The notes: generated from the letters alone by a model not told the origin. 64,000 nt of DNA from Cliona cf. orientalis (GCA_963930775.1 OZ005699.1:4113501-4177500); one strand, 5' to 3'; positions 1 to 10,728 are shown, numbered from the stretch's first letter. Translations and numbers: made by a program.

Positions 1-198
1 CAAGTAAGTACAGCTACCAGGGCATTGTTGGCAATGGCCTTCGGTATGGTGACGACTCAAGACTGTGTAGGATACATGCAGCATTGTGGATACATTGATT
101 AAGTACATGTACACTTTCTGAAACACATCATTAATTGTTAATAATATTATTGTAATATGTATTAAACTATTATTCAATAGTCAAGTTAATTCAGTAAG

Positions 199-1311
199 TT
201 AATTATTTCTAAGTTTCCTCAAGACAGACATGACGGATTCTTTTTCTTCAGCATATTCTACTTCTGATATAATACCGGATGCCTTGAGTTGATTTAGATC
301 GCTGAGCTGCTTGTAACACTTGGAACGTGATTCGACAACTTTTGCGGGACTACTTGCCATTGGTTGGCTTGAAGAAGTCGAAGGCAACGTTGGCCGAGGG
401 GAAAACGCATTTGAAATGGCGAGGGCAGCTTGAGTAAGCGCTTCTGACATGGAGGAATCCTTTTTTTTTACACTGTCACCTTTGCCAGCCCTGGTAAACA
501 TTGACGATGTTGGTGCTTCTACTAAACTGCTATGAATCCCACCAACAACTGACTCACTCCATATGCGTATTTGCATGGGGGTGTATGAAGAGCCATGTTT
601 CTCCTTGAGCTTCTGAATTGTACGCTGTACCTTTTCCTCCCTCTCTTCTTGTGCAGATAGTTTCTTCTTTTTCTTCTGACCTCTTTGCACCACATCTGTG
701 TCTTCATCCGATTCATCCCTATCTGATTCTCTGGCTGGTCTCCGTCTGGTTGTGACCGCTGTGCTGCTACTGGACTTGACCTTTAAACCATCACACCATA
801 GGACAACTTTGTGTCCCTTCTTGATGTCCATCCAAACTTCAGCAAGATCTGCTGGATTACAAATACTGATGACACTGGTACCGCTAACAAATCCAACATC
901 AAATTCGCTCTGTATGATATCCCCCAGAAGCTGACGTCGAATTTCACGAATTAAATCGTCACGTGAGCTGATCTTGTTACAGTCAATATTGCGTAAGGTA
1001 AACATTTTGAATCCAGTCTTTCCTGCCCTTGAAACGGCTTTTAATAGTACCTTTTCGATAACAGTGGGCGACGTAGGAATGGTAGAGACATTACATGGTA
1101 ATGCACCGGTATTAATAGAAATCGGGGTGATGGTAACAGGTCTTCTCGATCCACCAATCTGAACGGGAGGACGTTGAACCGTCACACGTGGTTGGCTTGC
1201 AACAGAAGTTCCTTCCGTGTTCACGGTGACTTTCTTACCAACAATCGAGACACTGTAAGCAGCTTGGTTAGCCGAAACATTAGGCGTCAGCTGGGATCTC
1301 GACTGGGCCAT
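199..1311 (-). CDS. Unrecognised intronless protein, about 370 residues
   Basis: I do not recognise this protein. The frame is open from 1380, but the start at 1311 (MAQSRSQLT) is preferred because the 23 residues before it are low-complexity and lie over a CATGTACATG repeat. Visible parts are: a Ser/Thr-rich N-terminus; a central segment around residues 90-180 with mixed hydrophobic character; a basic and acidic stretch (RRRPARESDRDESDEDTD, then five lysines) that could be a nuclear localisation signal; a conserved-looking block around YTPMQIRIW; and a C-terminal 35 residues (LSDLNQLKASGIISEVEYAEEK) resembling a short SHOCT-like helix pair. Proteins with this layout are, from memory, multicopy in sponges and other invertebrates and may be carried by a transposon. 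It ends at a stop at 199. No introns are visible. Confidence 0.6.
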   Translation of the reverse strand: MAQSRSQLTPNVSANQAAYSVSIVGKKVTVNTEGTSVASQPRVTVQRPPVQIGGSRRPVTITPISINTGALPCNVSTIPTSPTVIEKVLLKAVSRAGKTGFKMFTLRNIDCNKISSRDDLIREIRRQLLGDIIQSEFDVGFVSGTSVISICNPADLAEVWMDIKKGHKVVLWCDGLKVKSSSSTAVTTRRRPARESDRDESDEDTDVVQRGQKKKKKLSAQEEREEKVQRTIQKLKEKHGSSYTPMQIRIWSESVVGGIHSSLVEAPTSSMFTRAGKGDSVKKKDSSMSEALTQAALAISNAFSPRPTLPSTSSSQPMASSPAKVVESRSKCYKQLSDLNQLKASGIISEVEYAEEKESVMSVLRKLRNN

Positions 1312-1649
1312 CGTTCCCGTTTTAATACACCAACTATCCTGAGTGCAAAGTATACCGGTACTGTGCATGTACATGTACATGTGGGCGCCAGGACCCGCTC
1401 ATTTTAAATTTTTGTGGTCTCGACTGCGCACGCGCAAATCTCATATTTGGACCGTAGGACAACGAACCTGAAATTTACAGTACCATACATACTGCGCATG
1501 TGCACACAAATTACATGATAAACACAAGATACTACAAAGGCTATGATGAAAATTACTGTGAACACTCACATGGAAGGTGATATATGGCAGTTCTCTTAGT
1601 TCGCTTTTTTTTGGCAAGTGCGTACACTGGCCGGTCATAATTTACTTTT

Positions 1650-2133
1650 CTGAGGCTATGAAGTAATTATGATTAAATCTATGGTATAATCTGTGAGGTA
1701 ATTATGAGAAAATTAAGGGCCTTGATGGAGCCTTTCTGAGACTTAAAAATCGGTAATAGGTAGAGTATCTGATATACATATCCAGCGATTACCTTACAAG
1801 CTGCGTGTTACTTTCACTGACATGTATGGTGTGCCAAACGTTTCACGTTCCCTTGGCTTACGTCCAGTGTCTAAATACGGTAACTTTATCTTGCACTAGC
1901 TATATATAGCATACATTGATGCATGCAGTGTAGTATGCTTTATTATAGCAGTCTCTGGCCCACAAGACTATACTATGCTGTCGAGTTTGTCTTTATGATT
2001 AAAACATCAAGACTTATCACTATTGAGGTAGAGAGTCAATCCCAGCTAAGACTCCATTCTGCATTGAGGCATCACTTATATACAAGACCTTTATCACAAG
2101 CACCATTATAAAAGTGTGCAGCTACTGGGGATA
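1650..2133 (+). mobile_element. Dispersed non-autonomous DNA element, copy 1
   Basis: This block aligns by eye with 48898-49308 in the same orientation. Shared landmarks in order are GGTAATTAT, GGGCC, AGAGTATCT, ATCCAGCGA, TATATATAGCAT and GCAGCTACTGGGGATAT. The right end carries the terminal sequence GCTACTGGGGATA. The left end is diverged and its boundary is approximate. No coding capacity. Confidence 0.6.
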
Positions 2134-2311
2134 TCGTCAAGTGTTTCGTAATGTAGTATTATACTAGTACTCTTCATATTTAGATACCACAATGAACTTA
2201 TGAAAAATGGTTTTCCTATATTATATATACTTGTTGTATAGGTCGAGTCCAGGAGCCAGTATAACATTGTCTTCAGGCCTAAACCTGAAAGACTAGTGTG
2301 CAACATTGATT

Positions 2312-2813
2312 TAGCCTCGTTCCCAGGCTCTCCCCCTCCTCTTTATTTTATACGCGCGATTATATTTACGCGAAATTATTGTGCAGAGAAGAAGGGAGGG
2401 GGCCGGGGAGAGCCTGGGAGGCTTGATCGATCACGTGCGGACACTGATGACGCGTTCAGTGTCATGTCCACTGTGCATGTGTCCGACGTCCACGTATGAG
2501 AGTACTCGAGTCCAAAAGAACGAGAAAGAAGCCCGGATCAGCGTGCTAGTAGGCTTTTTGGAGTGCTCTACAGATGGCTCGATCGATGGACAAGACTGCC
2601 AGCCAACTTTTTGACGCCTCGCGCTCTTGAATCTCGTACAGTGCCAGTGAGTTGGCTGCCATGATCCAATGATGATCGTTCTCAAGGATTCAAGAGCGCG
2701 AGGCGTCAAAAAGTTGGCTGGTAGTCTTGTCCATCGATCGAGCCATCTGTAGAGCACTCCAAAAAGCCTAATATAAAATAAAGAGGAGGGGGGAGAGCCT
2801 GGGAACGAGGCTA
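2312..2813. mobile_element. MULE-like foldback MITE, 502 bp, 9-bp target duplication
   Basis: The ends are TAGCCTCGTTCCCAGGC and its inverse, with about 40 bp of terminal inverted repeat. A second inner inverted repeat of about 84 bp (roughly 2551-2634 against 2686-2769) differs by about one base. The element is flanked by the exact 9-bp duplication ACATTGATT (2303-2311 and 2814-2822). Nine-base duplications point to the Mutator-like (MULE) superfamily. Two further members with the same ends lie at 25932-25991 and 43250-43517. Confidence 0.88.
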
Positions 2814-3202
2814 ACATTGATTGCTGCATGGAAGTAAGCCTGGGAAGGCTACATTATTGCAAGCATATACCTGAATGTATATGAACCAATGGTGGCATTG
2901 TTGTGTTGTTGTGTTGTCCCTCTTTTTCAGTTAGAAATTGCATTACGTATTTGCGTATCTCAACATTATTAGTAGCTCTGAGTCTCAGATGTATCCACAC
3001 CCCAACCATTAAATTAAGAGTATAATAGCTCATGACCAGAGCATCTTTTATCACTCAAAGGGAGTATAGCTGATCCAGGTTAAATAATCAGATTCCAATC
3101 AATGTTAATGTTAAGTTGTCTTAGTCGCTCTCCCTGCTCATCCCATGACAATTCAATATGCAATATAGCAGCATGACAAGACTTAGTACGTATGTCTATA
3201 AA

Positions 3203-3363
3203 CCATAGTGTCCCGGGTAAGCGCCCATGGCCGCTTAAACAAAACTCGCGATTTTGACCTGCATGGGTGCTTACCCGGGATCAAAATACCATACATTTGT
3301 ATAAAAGCTGCTACAGTGACCCCTTGAAACATGGTACATGGGCGCTTACCCAGGACACTACGG
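3203..3363. mobile_element. CCGTA-end MITE, 161 bp
   Basis: An inverted repeat of about 26 bp is seen: CCATAGTGTCCCGGGTAAGC on the left, and GCTTACCCAGGACACTACGG on the right. The right flank is TA. The left TA appears decayed. The interior is short and non-coding. Confidence 0.75.
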
Positions 3364-4182
3364 TAAATGCAGCAAAATAATATTGCAAAGTATATTTATG
3401 CTGGATCAGATGCGGATTGCTAATCTAGTACCAGTGGTATACAGGAAGTGCTTTTGATTCAGAGGTCTGTACATCATTGCACCCTTTAACTAGCATGTTT
3501 ACCAAATTGCAGCCAGTACATGTACTCATACCTCAATAGCGTGCAGTTCACTGGCCTATTAGTTTTGTGCATCCATGTGCATAGTCATCATCATAATCTT
3601 ACTCATGCATTATTGTGCCCAGTACACAATTATTACATACCATCCATGCAGTTAGTCACACAATCATTCATGGAGATCCTCCTCTGCACACAACTATCTA
3701 CATCATGCCAATTTACGTATGGGTCTGTTAGTATTGTACATGCATTTCAGAAGGGAGAATACATTGTTACAGTACTACGTAATACTGTATTATAATAATA
3801 TAGCTATTGTGATTGTGCACAAGAACTATCATGGGATAATACAAGGAAGAGTAAATTAAGGCCAATTTGTTGCTACATGCAGTGGTCATAATTGAAATAG
3901 CTATGTGTAAAGGAAGGAACGTTTAATAAACATGCGTGATTATTATTATAATATTATCATGGGACAGGTAGTGTATGCAACTGACTTAATGGGCTAGCAT
4001 GACCCACTCATTTTTGTTTTGATAGTCAAGCTGTGATATTTGTATAAGATTATTCATTGAATCTGATGATAGTAGTGGACAACAGTAGGCTGACGTAGGG
4101 TATAGTGTATACCGCTAAGAGAAACTTAGTCTACCATAGACAATCAAGGATCTGAAATTCAGCTAGCGGCGCTGACGTTGTC
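3364..4182. other. Gene-free AT-rich interval upstream of the receptor gene
   Basis: No convincing coding exon, RNA gene or long repeat was seen. It must hold the promoter of the receptor gene that starts at 4183, but no clear TATA box at a plausible distance was found. Confidence 0.4.
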
Positions 4183-6537
4183 ATGCCTATCACCTGTGAA
4201 ATGACTACCACAGTGTCATCTTTCTTTATACTCATAATTTTTATAGCAGATGTGAGCTGCCTACTTGAGATAGGACAGGAGTACAGCTGTGATCGTGCTA
4301 GAGCCAGCTGTGGAACTGTTAGCAGTAATGGAACACTATATTTTGGATTAATGTTGTCCTACCAGTGGCCAGATCCACGAGAAAGGCCATTTTGGGCTGC
4401 TGCATTTGACGATGGACATGACATCACACCAGCGGTTTACCTAGCAGTGGAGCAAATCAATAATCGATCAGATATCTTAAGTAAGTACCAGATTGAGATA
4501 GTACGGTTGGATGGAGGATGTACTGTTATAGAAAGAACAGTTATCGGTGTGAATGAGCTTGTGTGCAGTTGTACACCTGTTGTTGGTATAATTGGACCAA
4601 GCTGTGGCGCATCAGCCTTAACAGTTGCGAAGCTTACAAACAGAAACGATTTCTCAGTAATCACCTTCCATTATGGAGAGAAGAACATTCTAGGAAATCA
4701 TACAGTGTTCCCATTTGCCTTTGGAGTGCTTGGCTCAAACAGAATCACTATACAGGCATACACTGATCTTATTTTGCAGAATCGTTGGACTAGGATTGTG
4801 CTGCTTTATCCCGATGATGGGGAGGATTTTCGAGAAGTGAGCATTGGTATTCAAAGGAACATAAAAGATATTCCTGGATTTGACGTTTCCTATATTTCTT
4901 CTGTAAGCCTAACTTTTATTCCACTTAAAGAAATAAGAGAATCTTATGCTCGAGTCATACTTCTTTTAACATCAGTAGAATCAACACTCTACACCTTATG
5001 TCGAGCCTATCATAATGGAATGATCTTTCCCAAGTATCAGTGGATTTTCAAGGAAAGGAATAATTATGACTTTCAAGCGGTATCATTTCGTTATGCTGGT
5101 GATGGTATGCAGTATGATTGTACGGATGAAAATATCAATGACAGTGTATTTGGAAGTGTTAACTTTGTGTGGAGTGCAGTATCAGCTGACAATGACAGAA
5201 TCAATACTGATGTTGAACTCACTTCAGCTGAATATGAACATTTATATGACCAACAAATAGTTAGGTATATGAATGAATATGGTGTGAACTCTACAAATAC
5301 AGAGTGGGCCAGAGGTTTCTATGATGCTGTGTGGTCACTGGCATTGGCACTGAACAATTCACTAGCAGAGATGGATAGCATGAATCCAATGCAAACTGTA
5401 ACTGGAACGAAGACGCTAGCACAAAGAATAAGAGGACACCTGTTTGATATTGATATCCTTGGAATATCTGGGAGGGTCAAATTTGATAACAAAACAGGCA
5501 CTAATGTTGGTGGAAAACTAAATATCTATCAGTTTATTGAAGATACAAATAGCACACTGATTGGTTTTTACACATCTGGTGCTCTCACTCTGCTTAATGT
5601 TACCGCACCAAAATTCATTGAACCTACATTCAGTGAAAGGCGCATAAAAGTCAGCACTACCTTGGCTGTCCCCTTTCTCATATTGATTATTGCCACATTG
5701 CTAGTTGCAGCCCCTATTCACATAATTAACATTGTCTATCGTGAGCACAAAACCATCAAGGCAACCAGCCCCAAACTCAATCACATAATCTTCATTGGAT
5801 GCTACCTGACTATCTTGGGTACAACACTGTTGATCATCACAGAAGCTTGGCAGAATTCAGCCACCCAAAGCAAATCATATGTTTGTAGTGTGATTCCATG
5901 GTTGCTTAGTATTGGAACATCAATGGTCATTGGAACTGTAGCCATGAAAACCTGGAGACTACACCGCATCTATATATCCACCAAACGGATACAGCGATCA
6001 AACCCCAAACTCTTGAGTGATCCTGTATTGATTGGAGCTATAGGTGTTTTTGTAGCTCTAGACATCCTCATTTGCCTGATCTGGACAAGCATAGATCCAT
6101 TAACGTCCGTACAAGAAACAAGCATTGAAGAGACTGGAGGTGAGGAGCTACCCACAATAGTTGTCACAGTCACATGTCAATGTAAATGGCTTATCTATTG
6201 GTCTAATATTCTCATTGGGTACAAGTGTGTACTCACAGCATGCTCGTTTATCCTGGCGTTATTCACTCGCATTAAGAAGAAGGAATTTAAGACAGTTAAC
6301 ATCATTGTAATGGCTTATCTTTTTGCCATCACATTTGGTCTTGGTGTGCCAGTGTATATCATTGTCAGTTTTATCAATGTTGGAATGACGGTTCGGTTCA
6401 TTGTCCTGTGCTTACTTATAGACTCCATTGTCTATGTCTGCCTTTTCTCCCTCTTTCTTCCATCCATCATTCCTTTAATCAAGGAGAAAATTTGTTCCCG
6501 TGGTTTATATGAGCCAAAAACTCTCTATCAGCTATAA
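4183..6537 (+). CDS. GABA-B-like class C G-protein-coupled receptor, single exon
   Basis: This is a 784-residue metabotropic receptor of the GABA-B type. The N-terminus has a hydrophobic signal sequence (FFILIIFIADVSC). The start could be residue 1 or the methionine at residue 7. Residues about 45-450 form the extracellular Venus-flytrap ligand domain, with the lobe motif GPSCGASALTVAKL beginning near residue 138. No cysteine-rich linker follows, as expected for GABA-B and not for mGlu receptors. Seven membrane spans run from about residue 490 to 768, with GABA-B hallmarks: TIKATSPKLNHIIFIGCYL after span 1, WLLSIGTSMVIGTVAMKTWR in span 3 and its loop, and CQCKWLIYWSNILIGYK before span 5. The gene has no introns, unlike its multi-exon neighbours. 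The ligand cannot be assigned from sequence. The intracellular tail is very short, with no coiled coil visible for heterodimer formation. Confidence 0.93.
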   Translation: MPITCEMTTTVSSFFILIIFIADVSCLLEIGQEYSCDRARASCGTVSSNGTLYFGLMLSYQWPDPRERPFWAAAFDDGHDITPAVYLAVEQINNRSDILSKYQIEIVRLDGGCTVIERTVIGVNELVCSCTPVVGIIGPSCGASALTVAKLTNRNDFSVITFHYGEKNILGNHTVFPFAFGVLGSNRITIQAYTDLILQNRWTRIVLLYPDDGEDFREVSIGIQRNIKDIPGFDVSYISSVSLTFIPLKEIRESYARVILLLTSVESTLYTLCRAYHNGMIFPKYQWIFKERNNYDFQAVSFRYAGDGMQYDCTDENINDSVFGSVNFVWSAVSADNDRINTDVELTSAEYEHLYDQQIVRYMNEYGVNSTNTEWARGFYDAVWSLALALNNSLAEMDSMNPMQTVTGTKTLAQRIRGHLFDIDILGISGRVKFDNKTGTNVGGKLNIYQFIEDTNSTLIGFYTSGALTLLNVTAPKFIEPTFSERRIKVSTTLAVPFLILIIATLLVAAPIHIINIVYREHKTIKATSPKLNHIIFIGCYLTILGTTLLIITEAWQNSATQSKSYVCSVIPWLLSIGTSMVIGTVAMKTWRLHRIYISTKRIQRSNPKLLSDPVLIGAIGVFVALDILICLIWTSIDPLTSVQETSIEETGGEELPTIVVTVTCQCKWLIYWSNILIGYKCVLTACSFILALFTRIKKKEFKTVNIIVMAYLFAITFGLGVPVYIIVSFINVGMTVRFIVLCLLIDSIVYVCLFSLFLPSIIPLIKEKICSRGLYEPKTLYQL

Positions 6538-6788
6538 TTATACATTCACTAATATTATTATCGCAATGTAGTCTGTTGTCTACTTCACTTATGTTGTCAG
6601 TTTCCTAAACAGTTACAATATTATTTATTATGCACCTACTTCAATTTTGTTAGCAACCACATTGTTATACACTACTATAATTATTGTGGAATATGGATTG
6701 TTAAGGATATACCTGGGTATGATTGAGTCAAGTACATGTGTGTACAATCTAAAAAAACATAATTAAATCAGCAATGCACGTGTACGTG
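6538..6788. other. Convergent 3' spacer between receptor and methyltransferase
   Basis: This is a 251-bp AT-rich spacer between two convergent genes. TTTATT at 6624-6629 reads AATAAA on the minus strand and could serve the methyltransferase transcript. No AATAAA was seen for the plus-strand receptor, so the two 3' UTRs may overlap. Confidence 0.4.
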
Positions 6789-7706
6789 TTACATCATTCG
6801 TCTTATAAACCCATGCCACATCCAAGTACAGTTGTAACCAAAGAGGTCTGTGAGGAAACCATCCACAGCATAGTACTTTTCATGTTTCAAAAGAAACCTC
6901 CTCAGCATGTCTAGCTTTGCTCTGCCCAGAAATGGTGTTGAATCGAATGCTGTTCCCATGTAGCCTACATCTCTAGGAGAGTATGGGTTTGTGTCCTCGA
7001 CTGTAAGGTAGTCACCCTCCTTGAGAAACTTATGAAAGTAGCTCAATACTCCATCCATGTTAGCATGAGCATCTTCAACCAGAAGCCACGGCCGAGGCAG
7101 CTCTGAAAGCATCCCTGGAGTGAATGTTTTCTCAATGGCATTGCAGTCTCCATGGAGGTAAGTGACATTGTCAGGACTGAGGTTCTTGACATTGTCTTCG
7201 AGGAGTGATAAATCAATGTCCATGCTGTAGACATGTCCAGGGATATCAAGGAGCTCGAGCTGATCTGCAAACCACAGTGAACTACCACCTCCTCCCACAC
7301 CCAGTTCAATAACCGTACGAGGTCGGAGGTACCAAAATAGCTGATGGTAGATTTGAAGCTCTTCAGCAGTCTTGATGACAGTGCAACCACGATACACTGC
7401 CATGTAGCGACCCTTGCTATTGGCCTTGCACACTTCTATAGGTTGATCACAGCGATCCTCTCTCTTGCTGATTGGTAAGAAACGATCTGGACCATTCATT
7501 CGGCGATCTTTCTCAACATCAATGATATCCCTGAGTCGACGATATGTGGTGGGCTCGTTGTCAAAGGAAGGATTGAAGTTCATAGATTTCTCTTCAGTGG
7601 AGCTCACAGTGGATACCAATGGGCGATGAAGGTAGCTCATACACCATTGCTTACCGAGAATCGTCCTATAAATTGATCGGCTGGCAGAAAACATTGTCCA
7701 CTCCAC
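6789..7706 (-). CDS. CmcI/rhamnosyl O-methyltransferase-like SAM-dependent enzyme
   Basis: A 305-residue protein of the cephalosporin hydroxylase/rhamnosyl O-methyltransferase (CmcI) family. This family is mainly bacterial and methylates sugars or antibiotic intermediates using S-adenosylmethionine and a divalent metal. Visible motifs are TVIELGVGGGGSS (SAM glycine loop, E134), HVYSMDIDLSLL (acidic residues after strand 2), WLLVEDAHAN (E211-D212) and YLTVEDTNPY (E237-D238). The acidic residues of the last three fit the metal and SAM site known from CmcI. The first ~80 residues are basic and family-unrelated and could be a mitochondrial or other leader, or UTR included by the choice of start. 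Later methionines inside the leader are possible starts. No intron is seen. It is tail-to-tail with the receptor at 4183. The substrate is unknown. Confidence 0.85.
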   Translation of the reverse strand: MEWTMFSASRSIYRTILGKQWCMSYLHRPLVSTVSSTEEKSMNFNPSFDNEPTTYRRLRDIIDVEKDRRMNGPDRFLPISKREDRCDQPIEVCKANSKGRYMAVYRGCTVIKTAEELQIYHQLFWYLRPRTVIELGVGGGGSSLWFADQLELLDIPGHVYSMDIDLSLLEDNVKNLSPDNVTYLHGDCNAIEKTFTPGMLSELPRPWLLVEDAHANMDGVLSYFHKFLKEGDYLTVEDTNPYSPRDVGYMGTAFDSTPFLGRAKLDMLRRFLLKHEKYYAVDGFLTDLFGYNCTWMWHGFIRRMM

Positions 7707-8381
7707 CGGTGACCTCGAGAAGATGGATGGACATCAATGACGACCATTTCCACCCAGACCGATTGCTGCTCCGTCCGAGGGTGGAGCTGGAGGCATGCGG
7801 TACGCGCCCATGCAGTTCCACCCTCCACGAGTCCTAGGTGCAAGGCTACTATATAAATATCATCTATGGTTGATGCTATAGCTTGTTCCCGGACCGGAGC
7901 TCGATCCCCGCGGAGACTACACAAACCTACTCCTCCTCCAGGCCAGGACGGTTTCTCCGCGATCTGGATACGGTAATATTTCCCCGGAGCCTAATATCAG
8001 TAGCTACAGCTAGGATGACATCATAGACTATGGACTTCAATACTGATCAGCTAATAATAATATGAAGCAGTTATCCCTTGGATTCTGTAGAATAGTATTA
8101 TTGTTAAAATTCGATTTTAGAACACAAGATACCAAAGTCAGACATGACATTGTATTATATAATCATAAGATCATTGTACTTACCAATGTGTGTGTTCAGT
8201 CTCATAATTATTATTATCATTACGCATATTATCTCAAGTATACATTCACATGTAATGAATATAAATTTTTTAACCAACTACGTATACGCCCCAATCTGGA
8301 CAAACCAGTTTTACAACCTTGTCCATGATTACTATTATCTGAGCACCAAATTCAGCTTCATAACGTGGACAGTGACATACC
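7707..8381. promoter_or_regulatory. Divergent intergenic region, 675 bp
   Basis: It separates the minus-strand methyltransferase from the plus-strand secreted protein, so it should contain both promoters. A CTATATAAATAT stretch lies near 7848-7859, about 140 bp from the methyltransferase start. GC content is higher near the methyltransferase end (7700-7980) and lower toward 8381. No repeat was recognised. Confidence 0.4.
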
Positions 8382-9128
8382 ATGAAGATCAAGATTACTG
8401 CTACAGCTCTAGTGCTGCTAACATTTGCAGTCACTCTAGTATGGTGCCAGCCTAATGCAGGTACGTGTGATACAGCTGCAGTAAACCAGTACGTGATGAA
8501 CAACTTGGATTCCAACTGTGGTTTTAATCTGGATAGTGCGCTCTATGCTAATGTATCTGTATCTATGACAATCAGAGATGCAGCTCTCGATACTATTTGC
8601 ACTGAAAGTTGTGCTGGAAAATTAGCGGACTGGTTGTTAAATGATTGTAGTAGTACGTTCAATTCCACTAGCCTCTACTACTTGTGCCTGCAGACTGGAA
8701 GCAGTGCTACAGTGGGTCGATACTGTCAGTACTCCATTCCACCATCGTTTGACGCTGCTGGAGAGATTTTGGCTCTGTTTCAAACTTGTGCAACTGTGAT
8801 TCAGCAGCAGCTATGTACCGACCAATGTGCAATGCAGCTTCAGAACTTTGCCAACCAGCTTGGCTGTTGCTATCAGTCGCTTTACAACAACACTGAATTT
8901 CTTCAAGAAGGTGCTAGAATAGGTGAAATTGCCCCAGCAGACGTCCGTGTACTGGAGATGATTAGTGATAGACAATTGTGGTCCGCTTGCAGTGTCACTC
9001 CACCTGACAAGTGCACAGCTGAATCTTTTGGCTTTCCAATGACTGACAGAGGTGTGAGTGTTCTACCTCACCTCTCAGTGCTAACTGTTCTAGCACTGAT
9101 GCTTGCTTCCACATTTGGATTTGCCTAA
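8382..9128 (+). CDS. Secreted cysteine-rich protein, probably GPI-anchored
   Basis: A 248-residue protein of no family I can name. It starts with a classic signal peptide (MKIKITATALVLLTFAVTLVWC) and ends in a hydrophobic tail (VLPHLSVLTVLALMLASTF) with no cytoplasmic charge, the pattern of a GPI-anchor signal. The mature part has paired cysteines (for example TICTESC, QLCTDQC, LGCCYQS) and N-glycosylation sites (NVS, NST, NNT), so it is extracellular and disulphide-bonded. Two roughly similar halves, each with a CxxxC segment near its middle, suggest an internal duplication, but I could not confirm it. No intron is seen. AATAAA at 9303-9308, about 175 bp after the stop, is a plausible poly(A) signal. 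A role at the cell surface or matrix is inference. Confidence 0.75.
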   Translation: MKIKITATALVLLTFAVTLVWCQPNAGTCDTAAVNQYVMNNLDSNCGFNLDSALYANVSVSMTIRDAALDTICTESCAGKLADWLLNDCSSTFNSTSLYYLCLQTGSSATVGRYCQYSIPPSFDAAGEILALFQTCATVIQQQLCTDQCAMQLQNFANQLGCCYQSLYNNTEFLQEGARIGEIAPADVRVLEMISDRQLWSACSVTPPDKCTAESFGFPMTDRGVSVLPHLSVLTVLALMLASTFGFA

Positions 9129-9609
9129 ATATTCTTCAGTCAACCAACGTAATAACTACATGACATTGTGATAATCTGTTAGCTATACATAGTATCTTAC
9201 ATAAAGGTATTACTAGTTGTCCATGAAATGCACACTATAAATAATAATTGCACCCTTTATTAATTTTTTGTGCAATCTTGTATAGTTTTAGCATAATTTC
9301 ATAATAAAAAATATACTACCAACATCAAGCATTCTATATTATAGTGGCAAAGTATAATAAACGTTCACCAATCCCAGCTACCTTTGTAGTTCAGAAATAT
9401 TGGTCGAATACTAATTATACTATATTATACAACGAAAAGTATTTTTCAGAATGACAGGTTTCTTATATAGCTAGCTGGTCCATGTCCTAACCTGGAGGGC
9501 ATAAAAGATGCGCTCTTCTACATGCAGGTTCAGAAGGCCCACGATTGGTCAGAATTGAAGTGCTGTGTGCACAAACAACGGTGCACAAACAACGGTGGCC
9601 AAAGAGATG

Positions 9610-9697
9610 CATTGTCAAACAAACGGCGCAAAGCGCCGCACGTTTCGAGAGGCCTGCTTAGCAGGCCACCAAGCCTCGAGCGAAGCGAGAGACAATG
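9610..9697. other. Multi-branched palindrome: outer stem enclosing three hairpins
   Basis: An outer 7-bp pair (CATTGTC at 9610-9616, GACAATG at 9691-9697) encloses three consecutive hairpins: CGGCGC/GCGCCG (9624-9638), GGCCTGC/GCAGGCC (9651-9667) and CTCG/CGAG (9675-9689). The shape recalls a cloverleaf. I do not see the standard tRNA T-loop or D-loop sequences in proper register, so I do not call a tRNA. It may be a structured RNA, part of a SINE, or a foldback remnant. Confidence 0.5.
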
Positions 9698-10513
9698 TCT
9701 GTTCTTTGTTATAGCCTGGTAGTAGATTCAACAGAACAAGAACGTCACCATTGCAACGAACAGCTGCTGTTGACTTGCATCGAGGGGTGTGGTCTACAAA
9801 GTAATACTAATAGATTCAAAGTTCGTGCTGCTGCGCTTGCATGCACACTGTACTAACAATTGACATACACACAGCTAGGGAGATGACACTGTTCAGATTT
9901 TCTCTGAGTATGTGTGCCTTAATACAGTAAGTAACTCATGCATATTAGCCACATACTAGTTATCAGATGAATCAGATGAATATTTTTGGCTGTACATTAT
10001 CAATATTCGTTTGCACACCTACAGTTGACATAGGAATGTGATTACCAATATTACCACTATTGGCTAGCCAACTGCTTGCACAATGAATCTTGATATCGTT
10101 TCTATTTCACATGCATGAATATTTATACAACCGGAGGAGTGACACCACTCGTGCATACATGTATAATATAGTTTACACACGCTGCACTACAGAGTGGATG
10201 TTCTGAGCACTGCAGGCAGTTTTGTGAAGCCTGCATGCAATTCTCTTTTTTGTTACTATATCTCTTTTTTGTTACTATATTATAGTAACTATTGATGATT
10301 CAAAACAGTTGGTTCAGTGGGCTTTGCAAGCATAAAGACAGGACATTGTGGTAGTTTCAAACTAGATGCAAATCATACACCGGTATAAATGTTGAGCTAT
10401 TATAACGATAGTATACCTAGGTTGGTAGTAATCAATGTGCATAACCAGGAGCATAGCAACAAAGGAGTGTGTAACTTGAGTGCCATCAAAATCCAAATTC
10501 CACGGGGAAGGTA

Positions 10514-10728
10514 CCGTAGGATTGGTACGTATGTTATGCGGTATTTTTAGTTATGCAATTATACGAATTTTAGCGAAATCGCACAATTAAAAATCGCATA
10601 ATAATAATGCGCATTACATACATTGCGCAATAGGGTGGAGTCTGGCTCATAATATTATCGCATAAATAAAAATCATTAACTAGAAAATCGCATAAATTTA
10701 ATCTTGCATAACATACCAATCCTACAGC
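10514..10728. mobile_element. CCGTA-end MITE, about 215 bp
   Basis: The left end CCGTAGGATTGGTA and right end TACCAATCCTACAG are inverted, and the repeat extends inward with GTTATGC against GCATAAC. The left flank is TA. The right edge has drifted. The interior is AT-rich with several ATCGCATAA motifs. Confidence 0.75.

Noticed and set aside
1441-4182. Several 60-130 codon frames between the first gene and the receptor
   Set aside because: They overlap inverted repeats of MITEs or have no protein-like composition.
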